Of a DNA stretch of 64,000 nucleotides, positions 55,240 to 63,444 are shown piece by piece. Numbering within the stretch: the stretch's first letter is position 1; the number at the start of each line of letters is the position of its first letter. The notes under the pieces were generated by a model. That model did no database searches. It was not told where the DNA came from and saw nothing but the letters and a program-made list of their open reading frames with translations. A program made the translations under genes and the position numbers. Origin of the DNA: SZUA-36 sp963759155 (GTDB lineage Bacteria > Pseudomonadota > Gammaproteobacteria > Xanthomonadales > SZUA-36); the NCBI GenBank assembly GCA_963759155.1, contig CAVWXX010000015.1:248001-312000 (forward strand), written 5' to 3'.

Positions 55240-55265
55240 AGTTTCATTCTAAGGCTTCTGTCATA

Positions 55266-55300
55266 AAAAAAAAGGGTCAGCACCTGTGCTGACCCTTTTT
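55266..55300 (-). terminator. Strong rho-independent terminator after the symporter operon
   Basis: AAAGGGTCAGCAC and its exact complement GTGCTGACCCTTT form a 12-13 bp stem flanked by A and T runs, 17 bp after the symporter stop. It works on the minus strand and separates the symporter operon from the downstream cNMP/CBS gene; the symmetry makes it bidirectional. Confidence 0.9.
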
Positions 55301-55316
55301 CCATTTTCAACGTTTT

Positions 55317-57101
55317 CTAATGGTCAGCAGCAGCTTTGCCTGCGCCCATTGGTACACGTATGTCTTCCACCAGGTGCTGGATGTGCTCTGGTGGTGGAGG
55401 TGTAATTTTCGAAACAACATATGCGGATGCAAAGTTGAGCATCGCACCTACTGCGCCGAAGGCCTCTGGGGAAATACCCATGAACCAGTTGGCTGATGTA
55501 TTGGCCGCCATTTCTGTTCCAGGGACAAAGAACCACCCTTTGAACCAGAAGATGTAGATCAACGTGGACAACAGACCCACCAGCATACCGACGATGGCGC
55601 CAATGTTATCCATCTTCTTATTGAAGATACCCATCATCAATGCCGGGAAGATTGAGGACGCCGCCAAACCAAAGGCCAATGCCACCACCTGTGCCGCAAA
55701 GCCGGGTGGGTTCATCCCAAGGTAACCGGCCACCACGATCGCTCCCGCCATGGCAAAACGACTTGCCAACAGCTCTTTCTTCTCGGAGATGTTCGGCGCG
55801 ATCACGCCCTTGATCACGTCATGTGATATGGCGGTGGATATGGCCAGCAACAAGCCGGCCGCGGTTGAGAGTGCCGCTGCAAGACCACCGGCCGCAACCA
55901 ATGCAATAACCCAGTTGGGCAACTTGGCGATTTCCGGATTAGCCAGTACCATGATGTCACGGTCAACTTTGACCATCTCATTACCTTGCCAGCCAAAACT
56001 TGCGGCCTTGGCAGCAAATGCTTCGTCCGTGTCATTGTAATACTGAACACGGCCGTCGCCGTTCTTGTCTTCGAATTGCAGCAAACCGGTGATTTCCCAG
56101 TTCTTGAACCATTCGGGACGGTCTGCATAAACCAGGTTGCCATCTACTGAGCCGACTTCGCCGGTCTGGATGGTTTCCATCAGGTTCAGACGTGCCATCG
56201 CACCAACCGCAGGAGCAGTCGTATAGAGAATCGCGATGAAAACCAACGCCCAACCGGCAGAGCTACGTGCATCTGCAACTTTAGGTACGGTGAAAAAGCG
56301 CATGATCACATGGGGCAGACCCGCTGTTCCGATCATCAGGGACAGCGTTAACAGGAACATATTCAGCGATGTCCCCTTCTGGGCCGTGTAGGCCGCAAAA
56401 CCAAGATCCGTCACGATCATATCCAGCTTGTCCAGCAAGGCCACACCTGAACCGTCAGCCATCGTGCCACCCAAGCCTATCTGTGGAATCGGGTTGCCTG
56501 TCAGATTGAGTGCAATAAATATCGCCGGTACGGTGTAGGCAAAAATCAGTACACAATATTGGGCGATCTGTGTGTAGGTGATACCTTTCATACCGCCCAT
56601 AACGGCATATATAAATACGATCGCCATACCCACGCCAACACCCGTGGTAAAGTCAACTTCCAGGAATCGGGAGAATGCAACACCGACACCTTTCATCTGA
56701 CCGATTACATAAGTAATAGACGCCACAATCAGGCAGATAACCGCCACCATCCGCGCGGCCTGGGAGTAATAACGCTCGCCGATAAATTCGGACACGGTGA
56801 ATTTACCGTATTTGCGCAGATAAGGTGCCAGCAAGAGTGCCAGAAGAACGTAACCACCCGTCCAGCCCATCAGGTAAACCGATGCATCGTAACCCATGAA
56901 GGCGATCAAGCCTGCCATGGAGATGAAAGAGGCTGCGGACATCCAGTCGGCGGCGGTTGCCATACCGTTGGCTACCGGATGTACACCTGTGCCCGCCACG
57001 TAGAATTCTTTTGTCGTTCCTGCGCGAGCCCAGATGGCAATGCCAATATACAGGGCAAATGTCGCACCGACGACTAAGTATGTGAGTGTTCTCAGATCCA
57101 T
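55317..57101 (-). CDS. Sodium:solute symporter large subunit (VC_2705/ActP-like)
   Basis: A 594-residue transporter of the SSS family with about 13 transmembrane segments, probably taking up acetate or a related carboxylate with Na+. Seen: VANGMATAADWMSAASFISMAGL at the start (sodium-site region), GYVLLALLLAPYLRKYGKFTVSEF, GGLAAALSTAAGLLLAIST and a long inserted loop with NVKN-like polar sequence near residues 310-370 typical of this subgroup. It lies 12 bp after its small subunit. Paired DUF4212 and this subgroup mark acetate-switch loci. Confidence 0.92.
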   Translation of the reverse strand: MDLRTLTYLVVGATFALYIGIAIWARAGTTKEFYVAGTGVHPVANGMATAADWMSAASFISMAGLIAFMGYDASVYLMGWTGGYVLLALLLAPYLRKYGKFTVSEFIGERYYSQAARMVAVICLIVASITYVIGQMKGVGVAFSRFLEVDFTTGVGVGMAIVFIYAVMGGMKGITYTQIAQYCVLIFAYTVPAIFIALNLTGNPIPQIGLGGTMADGSGVALLDKLDMIVTDLGFAAYTAQKGTSLNMFLLTLSLMIGTAGLPHVIMRFFTVPKVADARSSAGWALVFIAILYTTAPAVGAMARLNLMETIQTGEVGSVDGNLVYADRPEWFKNWEITGLLQFEDKNGDGRVQYYNDTDEAFAAKAASFGWQGNEMVKVDRDIMVLANPEIAKLPNWVIALVAAGGLAAALSTAAGLLLAISTAISHDVIKGVIAPNISEKKELLASRFAMAGAIVVAGYLGMNPPGFAAQVVALAFGLAASSIFPALMMGIFNKKMDNIGAIVGMLVGLLSTLIYIFWFKGWFFVPGTEMAANTSANWFMGISPEAFGAVGAMLNFASAYVVSKITPPPPEHIQHLVEDIRVPMGAGKAAADH

Positions 57102-57113
57102 TATTTTTCTCCG

Positions 57114-57374
57114 TTAGTCTTCGTGCACGTTGAATTTTTCGTCGAGTTTTTTCATGCGATTGGCATAGAAAAAAATCAACACAACGAAGACGTAAATTGA
57201 ACCTTGTTGAGCAAACCAGAAGCCCAGCCCGTATCCACCAAGTTTGATGGCGTTCAGCTGATCGACCAGTACGATCCCGAATAGGTATGAAACGACGAAC
57301 CAGATGCTGAGGCACAATGCCACCAGCTTCAGATTTGCCGACCAGTAAGCCTGTCTTTGTGTTTGTTCACTCAT
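57114..57374 (-). CDS. DUF4212 sodium:solute symporter small subunit
   Basis: An 86-residue inner-membrane protein with two helices (LKLVALCLSIWFVVSYLFG and FVVLIFFYANRM) joined by GGYGLGFWFAQQGSIYV, the family signature. From the ATG at 57374 the protein begins MSEQTQRQAYW and has AGAGGC upstream at good spacing; the longer in-frame opening to 57431 crosses the promoter region. It is the first gene of the symporter operon, divergent from crbS. Confidence 0.92.
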   Translation of the reverse strand: MSEQTQRQAYWSANLKLVALCLSIWFVVSYLFGIVLVDQLNAIKLGGYGLGFWFAQQGSIYVFVVLIFFYANRMKKLDEKFNVHED

Positions 57375-57444
57375 GGGTAGCCTCTCTGTGATTGGTAAAT
57401 TCCCGATCACTATGTTACGTTCCGACTGCAAGCATGACGCTCAT

Positions 57445-57452
57445 ACTTTAGT
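57445..57452 (-). promoter_or_regulatory. ACTAAAGT motif between symporter operon and crbS
   Basis: The octamer is the same as that before the acyl-CoA synthetase gene, in the same orientation and at almost the same distance (71-78 bp from the ATG). It also lies about 63 bp before crbS on the other side, so it could serve both. A candidate CrbR site; unverified. Confidence 0.35.
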
Positions 57453-57514
57453 CGTAGAGCGCTCACAATATAAAGATAGTCCGTTGAAAAACACTGATAA
57501 AGACTACGTGACGT

Positions 57515-60500
57515 ATGCTTAACCCCTGGAAGCTAAGCCTGATAGTACTGGCCTATATGGGCCTCTTATTCGCAATCGCCTGGTACGGTGACAAACAGCG
57601 AATCGGGCGTAACCATCGTAAGTTCAAGGCCATCATCTACTCGCTTTCCCTGGCAGTTTACTGCACATCGTGGACGTTTTACGGGGCCGTGGGCAGTGCG
57701 GCGTCCACTGGTTGGGGCTTCTTGCCCATTTACCTTGGGCCGGTGCTGATGATGATTTTCGGCTTCGATATTATCCGCCGGATCGCCATCACCAGCCGGG
57801 ACCAGCGTATTACTTCCATTGCTGACTTTATTGCCTATCGATATGGTCGCAGCCATACGATTGCAGTACTGGTCACCTGTGCTGCGGTTATTGGCGCAGT
57901 GCCCTACATTGCCCTGCAACTCAAGGGTATTACCACGGGCATTAATGTCATCACCGAGGCAACCGGCAATGCATCCGTCGTGCCCGATCAACTGCCCTTA
58001 TACCTTGCGCTCATGCTGGCCGTATTCGCAATGATGTTTGGAACGCGCAACATGGATGCCAGTGAACATCACCGTGGCTTGATGTGGGCCATCGCTTTCG
58101 AATCCATCGTCAAGCTATTGGCTTTCGTCGCCATTGGTCTTTTCGCAATATTTGGTGTCTTCAACGGTTTGGGCAGTGTGGCGGAAACCATGCGCGACAA
58201 TGTTGAATACCAGCAACTGTTCACCCCGTGGAGACTGCCGGAGGGGTTTGGCATCCAACTGGGCCTGGGCATGGTGGCCATCCTGTGCCTGCCACGTCAG
58301 TTCCATGTGGCGATTGTCGAGTTCAGGGACACGACAGACCTTCGTGTCGCACGCTGGGTTTTCCCTGTCTACCTGATCATATTTGCTGCACTGGTTATAC
58401 CGATTGCCCTGGCCGGGTTAACTCAGTTTTCCGGTCAACAGGTCAACCCGGACACCTACGTATTATCGCTGCCGTTGGCTTTTGACCGGCCGATACTCAC
58501 TTTGCTGGCCTTCATCGGCGGTTTTTCAGCAGCAACCGGAATGGTAATCGTCTCGACTGTTGCCCTGGCCATCATGGTGAGTAATGACATCGTTATGCCC
58601 TTGCTGCTAAGAAGTGGCATAACTAAACGCCGTGGCCAGAGAGACCTTTCGCAAACGCTGTTACGTGCACGCAGAGTATCCATACTGCTGCTTGCGCTGG
58701 CAGCGGTCGCCTATTATGAGGCCATTGAGGCTGGCGTACCGCTGGCCTCCATTGGCCTGTTGTCGTTTTCTGCGGCTGCGCAATTCGCGCCAGCGATGTT
58801 GATAGGTATCTATTGGCGGGGTGCCAGCAAGACCGCTGCCATCTGGGGCCTTTCACTCGGCGTAAGCAGCTGGGTCATCTGGTTGCTCCTGCCATCTTTT
58901 CTTGGCACGGATCATCAGCAAACCCTGTTCAGCATAATTCCTTCAATGAGCTTTAACCAGGGTGCCCTGTTCTCCCTGATATTGAATACCTCGGCGATTA
59001 TTCTGGTCTCCCTGCTCAAACCCGACCGGGAGACGTCCTCGGCACCCGGACCCGATGCCGGAAGCAGCAGCGGCCTGATCACTATTGAGGACCTGGAAAA
59101 CACCATTGGCCGCTTTCTTGGCATGGACAAAACGCGTAAGGCGCTGATGAATCACCTGGGACTGCCCAAGCTGCTACCCGGCGCATTGGCCTCACCGGAG
59201 ACAATCCAGTTTGGTGAGCGCTTGCTGGCCGGGGCTATCGGCTCAGCCTCAGCAAGGACCGTGCTCAGCACTGCACTGCACCATCAGGGCCTGGGACCTG
59301 AGGCAGTGATGGAATTGCTGGATCGTACATCCCAGGCCGTGCAGTTTAATCGTGAGTTGCTGGAATCGACCCTGGACAACATGTCACAGGGCGTCAGTGT
59401 TGTAGACCAGGGTATGCGGCTAGTCGGTTGGAACCGGCGTTACGTGGAGCTGATGGGATACCCGGAAGGTACCTTGCATATCGGAAAACCGATCCTTGAA
59501 CTCTTACAAATAAACGCCCAGCGGGGGCTGATTGAAGACGATAAAGGCGAAATTCAAAAACGGCTGACACGCTTACGCAGCGGTGAGGAGTATCGTTACG
59601 AGCGCAAATGGCTGGGTAACAAGGTTCTTGAAATTCAGGGCAACCCATTGCCGGGCGGCGGTTACGTCACCACTTTCACGGACATTACTCACTTCAAGGA
59701 TATCGAGCATGAGCTACAGTTAGTCAACGAGACCCTGGAGCAGCGTGTTGCGCAACGCACTTTCGAACTCAGAGAGGCTAATACCAAACTTGAGCAGGCC
59801 AGGCAGGTCGCCGAAGATGCCAACCTGAGCAAGACCCGCTTTCTGGCAGCGGCCAGCCACGACCTGCTTCAACCCATGAATGCCGCCAGCCTGTTTGTGT
59901 CCATATTACGCCAACAACTTGAGGGTACGGAGAATGAGCAATCGCAACTGGTCAAGCGTATTGACCGCAGCCTGAAAGCCTCGGAACAATTGCTGAGTGC
60001 CTTACTGGATATATCAAAGCTTGATTCCGGTATGTACGACCCGGAACCGGAGTCGATCCATGTCCCTGAGTTATTCGAACAACTGCGCCGGCGCTTCAAG
60101 GCCCTGGCCGGTAACCACAATCTTATTTTACGGGTGCACCCCATGGATCGTGTCATTTTCAGTGACCGTAATCTCCTGTACCGGATATTGCAGAACTTTT
60201 TGGCCAACGCAATCCACTACACTGAAACCGGTGGTGTGCTGCTGGGATGCCGTGTGCGCGGAGACAAGTTGCGTATCAGCATCTGGGATACAGGTATCGG
60301 TATTGCAGAAGCAGAAGTGAAAGCTATTTTTCAGGAGTTTCATCGTCTGGAATACGCCCGCCGCATGGATGAAAAGGGGCTGGGACTGGGCTTGGCGATT
60401 TGCGAGCGGATCGCCAGGATGCTGGATCACAGCATTGATGTCAGTTCGCGTCCGGGTCGGGGCAGCTGTTTTTCGGTGACCGTACAATTGGCAAGAGAAT

Positions 60501-60934
60501 CCGACCCGCCACCATCGGAAGTCCCGGACACCGTTCATACCGAACCCAGTGGGTTAAAAGACCTCATAGTCCTGTGTGTCGACAATGAACCGGACATACT
60601 TGAAGCCATGAACCTGCTTCTCGATCGCTGGGGTTGCACGACCGTCTTACTGGCTGAAACACAGGCCCAGGCTGCTCACCAGGTCCTTATGCACGGTACA
60701 CCGGATTTTGTGCTGGTTGATTATCAACTGAACGATCAGAGTGATGGTTTACAGGTTATGCAGCACCTTGACAACATACTCCAGACCAGCCTGCCCGCCA
60801 TCGTCATCACTGCTGACCGGTCCAAAGAACTGGAAGAAACTGTCAAATCAAGGGGTTACGGAATATTACGTAAACCGATCAGGCCGGCTGCCCTGCGAGC
60901 CCTGATGACCAATATGATGAAGACAAAAAAATAG
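57515..60934 (+). CDS. crbS: CrbS-like symporter-fused hybrid sensor histidine kinase
   Basis: A 1139-residue inner-membrane sensor. Residues ~1-505 form a sodium:solute-symporter-type domain of about 13 helices (MLNPWKLSLIVLAYMGLLFAIAW split over the first helix). A PAS domain lies near 610-740 (LESTLDNMSQGVSVVDQGM), then a coiled coil, HisKA with the phospho-acceptor His near 782 in AAASHDLLQPMNAAS, HATPase (FLANAIHYTETGG, DTGIGIAEAE, KGLGLGLAICERI) and a C-terminal receiver with Asp near 1069 in FVLVDYQLNDQSDG. CrbS with CrbR controls the acetate switch in Vibrio and Pseudomonas. It is divergent from the symporter operon and convergent with crbR. Confidence 0.9.
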   Translation: MLNPWKLSLIVLAYMGLLFAIAWYGDKQRIGRNHRKFKAIIYSLSLAVYCTSWTFYGAVGSAASTGWGFLPIYLGPVLMMIFGFDIIRRIAITSRDQRITSIADFIAYRYGRSHTIAVLVTCAAVIGAVPYIALQLKGITTGINVITEATGNASVVPDQLPLYLALMLAVFAMMFGTRNMDASEHHRGLMWAIAFESIVKLLAFVAIGLFAIFGVFNGLGSVAETMRDNVEYQQLFTPWRLPEGFGIQLGLGMVAILCLPRQFHVAIVEFRDTTDLRVARWVFPVYLIIFAALVIPIALAGLTQFSGQQVNPDTYVLSLPLAFDRPILTLLAFIGGFSAATGMVIVSTVALAIMVSNDIVMPLLLRSGITKRRGQRDLSQTLLRARRVSILLLALAAVAYYEAIEAGVPLASIGLLSFSAAAQFAPAMLIGIYWRGASKTAAIWGLSLGVSSWVIWLLLPSFLGTDHQQTLFSIIPSMSFNQGALFSLILNTSAIILVSLLKPDRETSSAPGPDAGSSSGLITIEDLENTIGRFLGMDKTRKALMNHLGLPKLLPGALASPETIQFGERLLAGAIGSASARTVLSTALHHQGLGPEAVMELLDRTSQAVQFNRELLESTLDNMSQGVSVVDQGMRLVGWNRRYVELMGYPEGTLHIGKPILELLQINAQRGLIEDDKGEIQKRLTRLRSGEEYRYERKWLGNKVLEIQGNPLPGGGYVTTFTDITHFKDIEHELQLVNETLEQRVAQRTFELREANTKLEQARQVAEDANLSKTRFLAAASHDLLQPMNAASLFVSILRQQLEGTENEQSQLVKRIDRSLKASEQLLSALLDISKLDSGMYDPEPESIHVPELFEQLRRRFKALAGNHNLILRVHPMDRVIFSDRNLLYRILQNFLANAIHYTETGGVLLGCRVRGDKLRISIWDTGIGIAEAEVKAIFQEFHRLEYARRMDEKGLGLGLAICERIARMLDHSIDVSSRPGRGSCFSVTVQLARESDPPPSEVPDTVHTEPSGLKDLIVLCVDNEPDILEAMNLLLDRWGCTTVLLAETQAQAAHQVLMHGTPDFVLVDYQLNDQSDGLQVMQHLDNILQTSLPAIVITADRSKELEETVKSRGYGILRKPIRPAALRALMTNMMKTKK

Positions 60935-60991
60935 CGTGATGTAATGGAGTGTCTGGACCCGGTCAGACCGGCGCCGTTGTTTCACCCGTAT

Positions 60992-61660
60992 TCAGGGTGC
61001 CTGAACATCCAGTTTGCTCGCGGCCAGCACAGCCTGGGTTCGGTTGCTAACGCCAAGCTTATTCATGATAGCCGTCACATGAGCTTTGACGGTCGCCTCT
61101 GAAATACCCATATCGTAAGCAATCTGTTTATTCAACATTCCCTGCGAGACCATCATCAGAACTTTGAACTGCTGTGGTGTCAACCTGGCCATACGTTCAG
61201 CCAGCGCCAATTCGGAAACGTTCTTGCCGGGCAAGTTTGACTGGGTAGAAACCGGCGCCCAGATTTCACCCATCAGAATGTCATTGATCGCACTGGTAAT
61301 GATCTTGATATTTGAAGATTTCGGGATAAAACCGGCAGCACCATGATCCAATGCACGCTGGATGACGACCGGATCTTCATTAGCGGAAATAATCACAACA
61401 GGCACGCTGGGATAGCGCTTGCACAAATAGACCAGGCCGGCAAACCCGCTTACCCCGGGCATATGCAGATCAAGCAGCACCAGGTCAACGTCCTGATTCT
61501 CATCGACCAGCACCTGCAGGGATTCGAATGAATTGGCTTCCAAAAAGTTCGTTTCGCCCTGGCTTGCCTGCAGTGCTTCCTTAATTGCCGTTCGAAACAA
61601 TGGGTGGTCATCGGCGACGATCACCTTTTCAGCCTGTATTGCAATGAGTCGGTTTGCCAT
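60992..61660 (-). CDS. crbR: CrbR-like LuxR/NarL-family response regulator
   Basis: A 222-residue regulator. The receiver has the acidic pair in VIVADDHPLF and the phospho-acceptor Asp in LVLLDLHMPGVSGF; the C-terminal GerE-type helix-turn-helix has RLTPQQFKVLMMVSQGMLNK and ISEATVKAHVTAIMNKLGV. It is the expected partner of the neighbouring CrbS and probably activates the synthetase and symporter genes. The ATG at 61660 is chosen; a GTG at 61705 would add 15 residues of unconserved sequence. Confidence 0.85.
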   Translation of the reverse strand: MANRLIAIQAEKVIVADDHPLFRTAIKEALQASQGETNFLEANSFESLQVLVDENQDVDLVLLDLHMPGVSGFAGLVYLCKRYPSVPVVIISANEDPVVIQRALDHGAAGFIPKSSNIKIITSAINDILMGEIWAPVSTQSNLPGKNVSELALAERMARLTPQQFKVLMMVSQGMLNKQIAYDMGISEATVKAHVTAIMNKLGVSNRTQAVLAASKLDVQAP

Positions 61661-62001
61661 CAGCGTCGTATTCTGACCGTTAAGTTTCTGCCAGGTTAAC
61701 GCCACACCGCAACATGGTTTGCGAAGGATTTTTGAACTGACATCTCATCGCAGCACCAGCCGTTACTTGAGAAACGTTATCCATAATGATGCATCCTGTT
61801 CAGACTGGTCTTTGATTGTCTCACTTTAGCTATCTCAATACCCATTAGACCTTCGTCGAAATCAAAGTAACCGGGCAAAGTGCAGCACCAGAAGAGGCTG
61901 TCGGAAAAGCGGTGCATTAGACCAAAGACTAATACACCGTTGCGTTGATCTTACGCATCATTGCCCATGCACACACTCATTTGTTTAAAGGAGAGGCTAT
62001 C
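61661..62001. promoter_or_regulatory. Intergenic region between crbR and the DcaP porin
   Basis: No gene is seen in these 340 bp between divergent genes. It contains ACTTTAGC at 61823-61830, a one-mismatch copy of the ACTAAAGT motif in reverse, and the pair CATTAGACC at about 61853 and 61915, the second followed by AAAGACTAAT. The two CATTAGACC copies could be regulator sites. AAAGGAGAGG just before 62002 is the porin Shine-Dalgarno. Confidence 0.35.
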
Positions 62002-63375
62002 ATGGCCCAAAAATCTTTAAGAAAAACCTTGCTAAGTCTGTCCATTGCGGCTGTTATTGGCTGTAGTTGGTCAGGAAGCGTCTTTGCAGACGGGGACAAC
62101 GTCGAGGCGCTGGAAGCTCGAATTACTGAGCTTGAAGCCCTGGTTCATAAACTACTGCAAAACCAACAGGCACCGGCAGCACCAGCCGCCAAAGTTGATA
62201 CTGCAGCGCTCGAGGCCAAAGCTGAAGAAGCTGCGGAGGCCAAAGTAACCGCCATGCTGAGCGAGCATGAAGCGGCAGAAGCCGAAAAAGTTCACAAACA
62301 CAGCTTTAAGTTCGGCGGATTCGTCAAACTTGATACAATTTTCAGCAACTACACTGAAGGCCCTTCCAGCGGCGCGGGCAGGGACTTCTACATTCCCGCA
62401 ACGGTTCCGGTCGGCCCAGGCAACCGGGACGGCGAATCTTATCTGGATTTCCACGCCAAGGAATCACGTATCAACTTCCGCAGCACCCACCTATTGGATA
62501 ACGGTGACAAACTCGGAACATTTATCGAGATGGATTTCATGCTGTCCGGCCAGGGTGACGAACGCATTTCAAACTCGTATGCTCCACGAATCAGACATGC
62601 CTTCCTGACCTATAACAACTGGTTGTTCGGCCAGACCTGGATGACCTTCTTCAACGTTGGTGCATTGCCTGAGAATCTTGACTTCGTCGGTCCGGCTGAA
62701 TCAACCATATTCGGTCGTCAGGCCATGATCCGGTATACCAATGGTCCGTGGCAGTTTGCCCTGGAGAACCCGGAAACAACCGTCACACCTTACCGTGGTG
62801 GTAGTCGAATCGTGGCGGATGACAATAAGACCCCCGATTTTGTTTTCCGCTATAACCTGAAAGGTGAATCCTCATCATTCACAGCAGCTGCTTTAGTGCG
62901 GCAACTCCGTTATGAAAACCAGGCTGCGGGAATCAAGGACTCAGAAACCAGTTATGGTCTCAGCGTTTCCGGTAAAGTCGTATTTGGTAACCGGGACGAC
63001 TTCCGCTGGATGGCGTCCGGTGGTAAAGGCATGGGCCGTTATATCGGTCTTAACACCGCCAATGGTGCTGTTCTTGACGAGGATCACAACTTGAATGGCA
63101 TCAGTTCCTGGGGTGCTTTCGGTTCATACCGTCACTTCTGGAGTGAAAAATGGCGCAGTAACCTGACTTACGGTTACCTCTCAGTGGACAACGACACTGA
63201 CCTGACCGGAATGGGCGTCACCAAAACCGCATCCAGTGTGCATATCAACCTGCTCTACAGCCCGGTACCCAAACTTGACTTTGGTATTGAGTACCTGCGC
63301 GCAGACCGGGAAATTGAGAGCGGTGAGGACGGTAACCTGAATCGCGTTCAGTTCTCAGCGAAGTACGCGTTCTAG
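62002..63375 (+). CDS. DcaP-like outer-membrane porin
   Basis: A 457-residue outer-membrane channel. A signal peptide (KTLLSLSIAAVIGCSWSG, cleavage near VFA-DG) is followed by a coiled coil (VEALEARITELEALVHKLLQ) and an Ala/Glu-rich helix that would form a periplasmic trimer stalk, then a beta barrel from about residue 95 (FKFGGFVKLDTIFSNYT) ending NRVQFSAKYAF with a terminal Phe. DcaP proteins carry dicarboxylates or other negatively charged solutes, which suits the neighbouring carboxylate locus. The ATG at 62002 follows a good AAAGGAGAGG site; the in-frame start at 61945 is not needed. Confidence 0.88.
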   Translation: MAQKSLRKTLLSLSIAAVIGCSWSGSVFADGDNVEALEARITELEALVHKLLQNQQAPAAPAAKVDTAALEAKAEEAAEAKVTAMLSEHEAAEAEKVHKHSFKFGGFVKLDTIFSNYTEGPSSGAGRDFYIPATVPVGPGNRDGESYLDFHAKESRINFRSTHLLDNGDKLGTFIEMDFMLSGQGDERISNSYAPRIRHAFLTYNNWLFGQTWMTFFNVGALPENLDFVGPAESTIFGRQAMIRYTNGPWQFALENPETTVTPYRGGSRIVADDNKTPDFVFRYNLKGESSSFTAAALVRQLRYENQAAGIKDSETSYGLSVSGKVVFGNRDDFRWMASGGKGMGRYIGLNTANGAVLDEDHNLNGISSWGAFGSYRHFWSEKWRSNLTYGYLSVDNDTDLTGMGVTKTASSVHINLLYSPVPKLDFGIEYLRADREIESGEDGNLNRVQFSAKYAF

Positions 63376-63413
63376 GAAACTTGAAAAACCGATCACCCTG
63401 ATCGGAGTGAATA

Positions 63414-63444
63414 AAAACGGACCTCCTGTGAGGTCCGTTTTTTA
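63414..63444 (+). terminator. Bidirectional terminator between the porin and tamB
   Basis: AAAACGGACCTC and GAGGTCCGTTTT form a 12-bp stem with a 4-nt loop followed by T residues, 38 bp after the porin stop. The opposite strand also leads into TTTTT after the stem, so it can end the convergent tamB transcript too; the T run overlaps the tamB stop codon. Confidence 0.9.

Noticed and set aside
55271..55298. Palindrome as an attachment or operator site
   Set aside because: The A and T runs on either side and the place right after a stop codon fit a rho-independent terminator.
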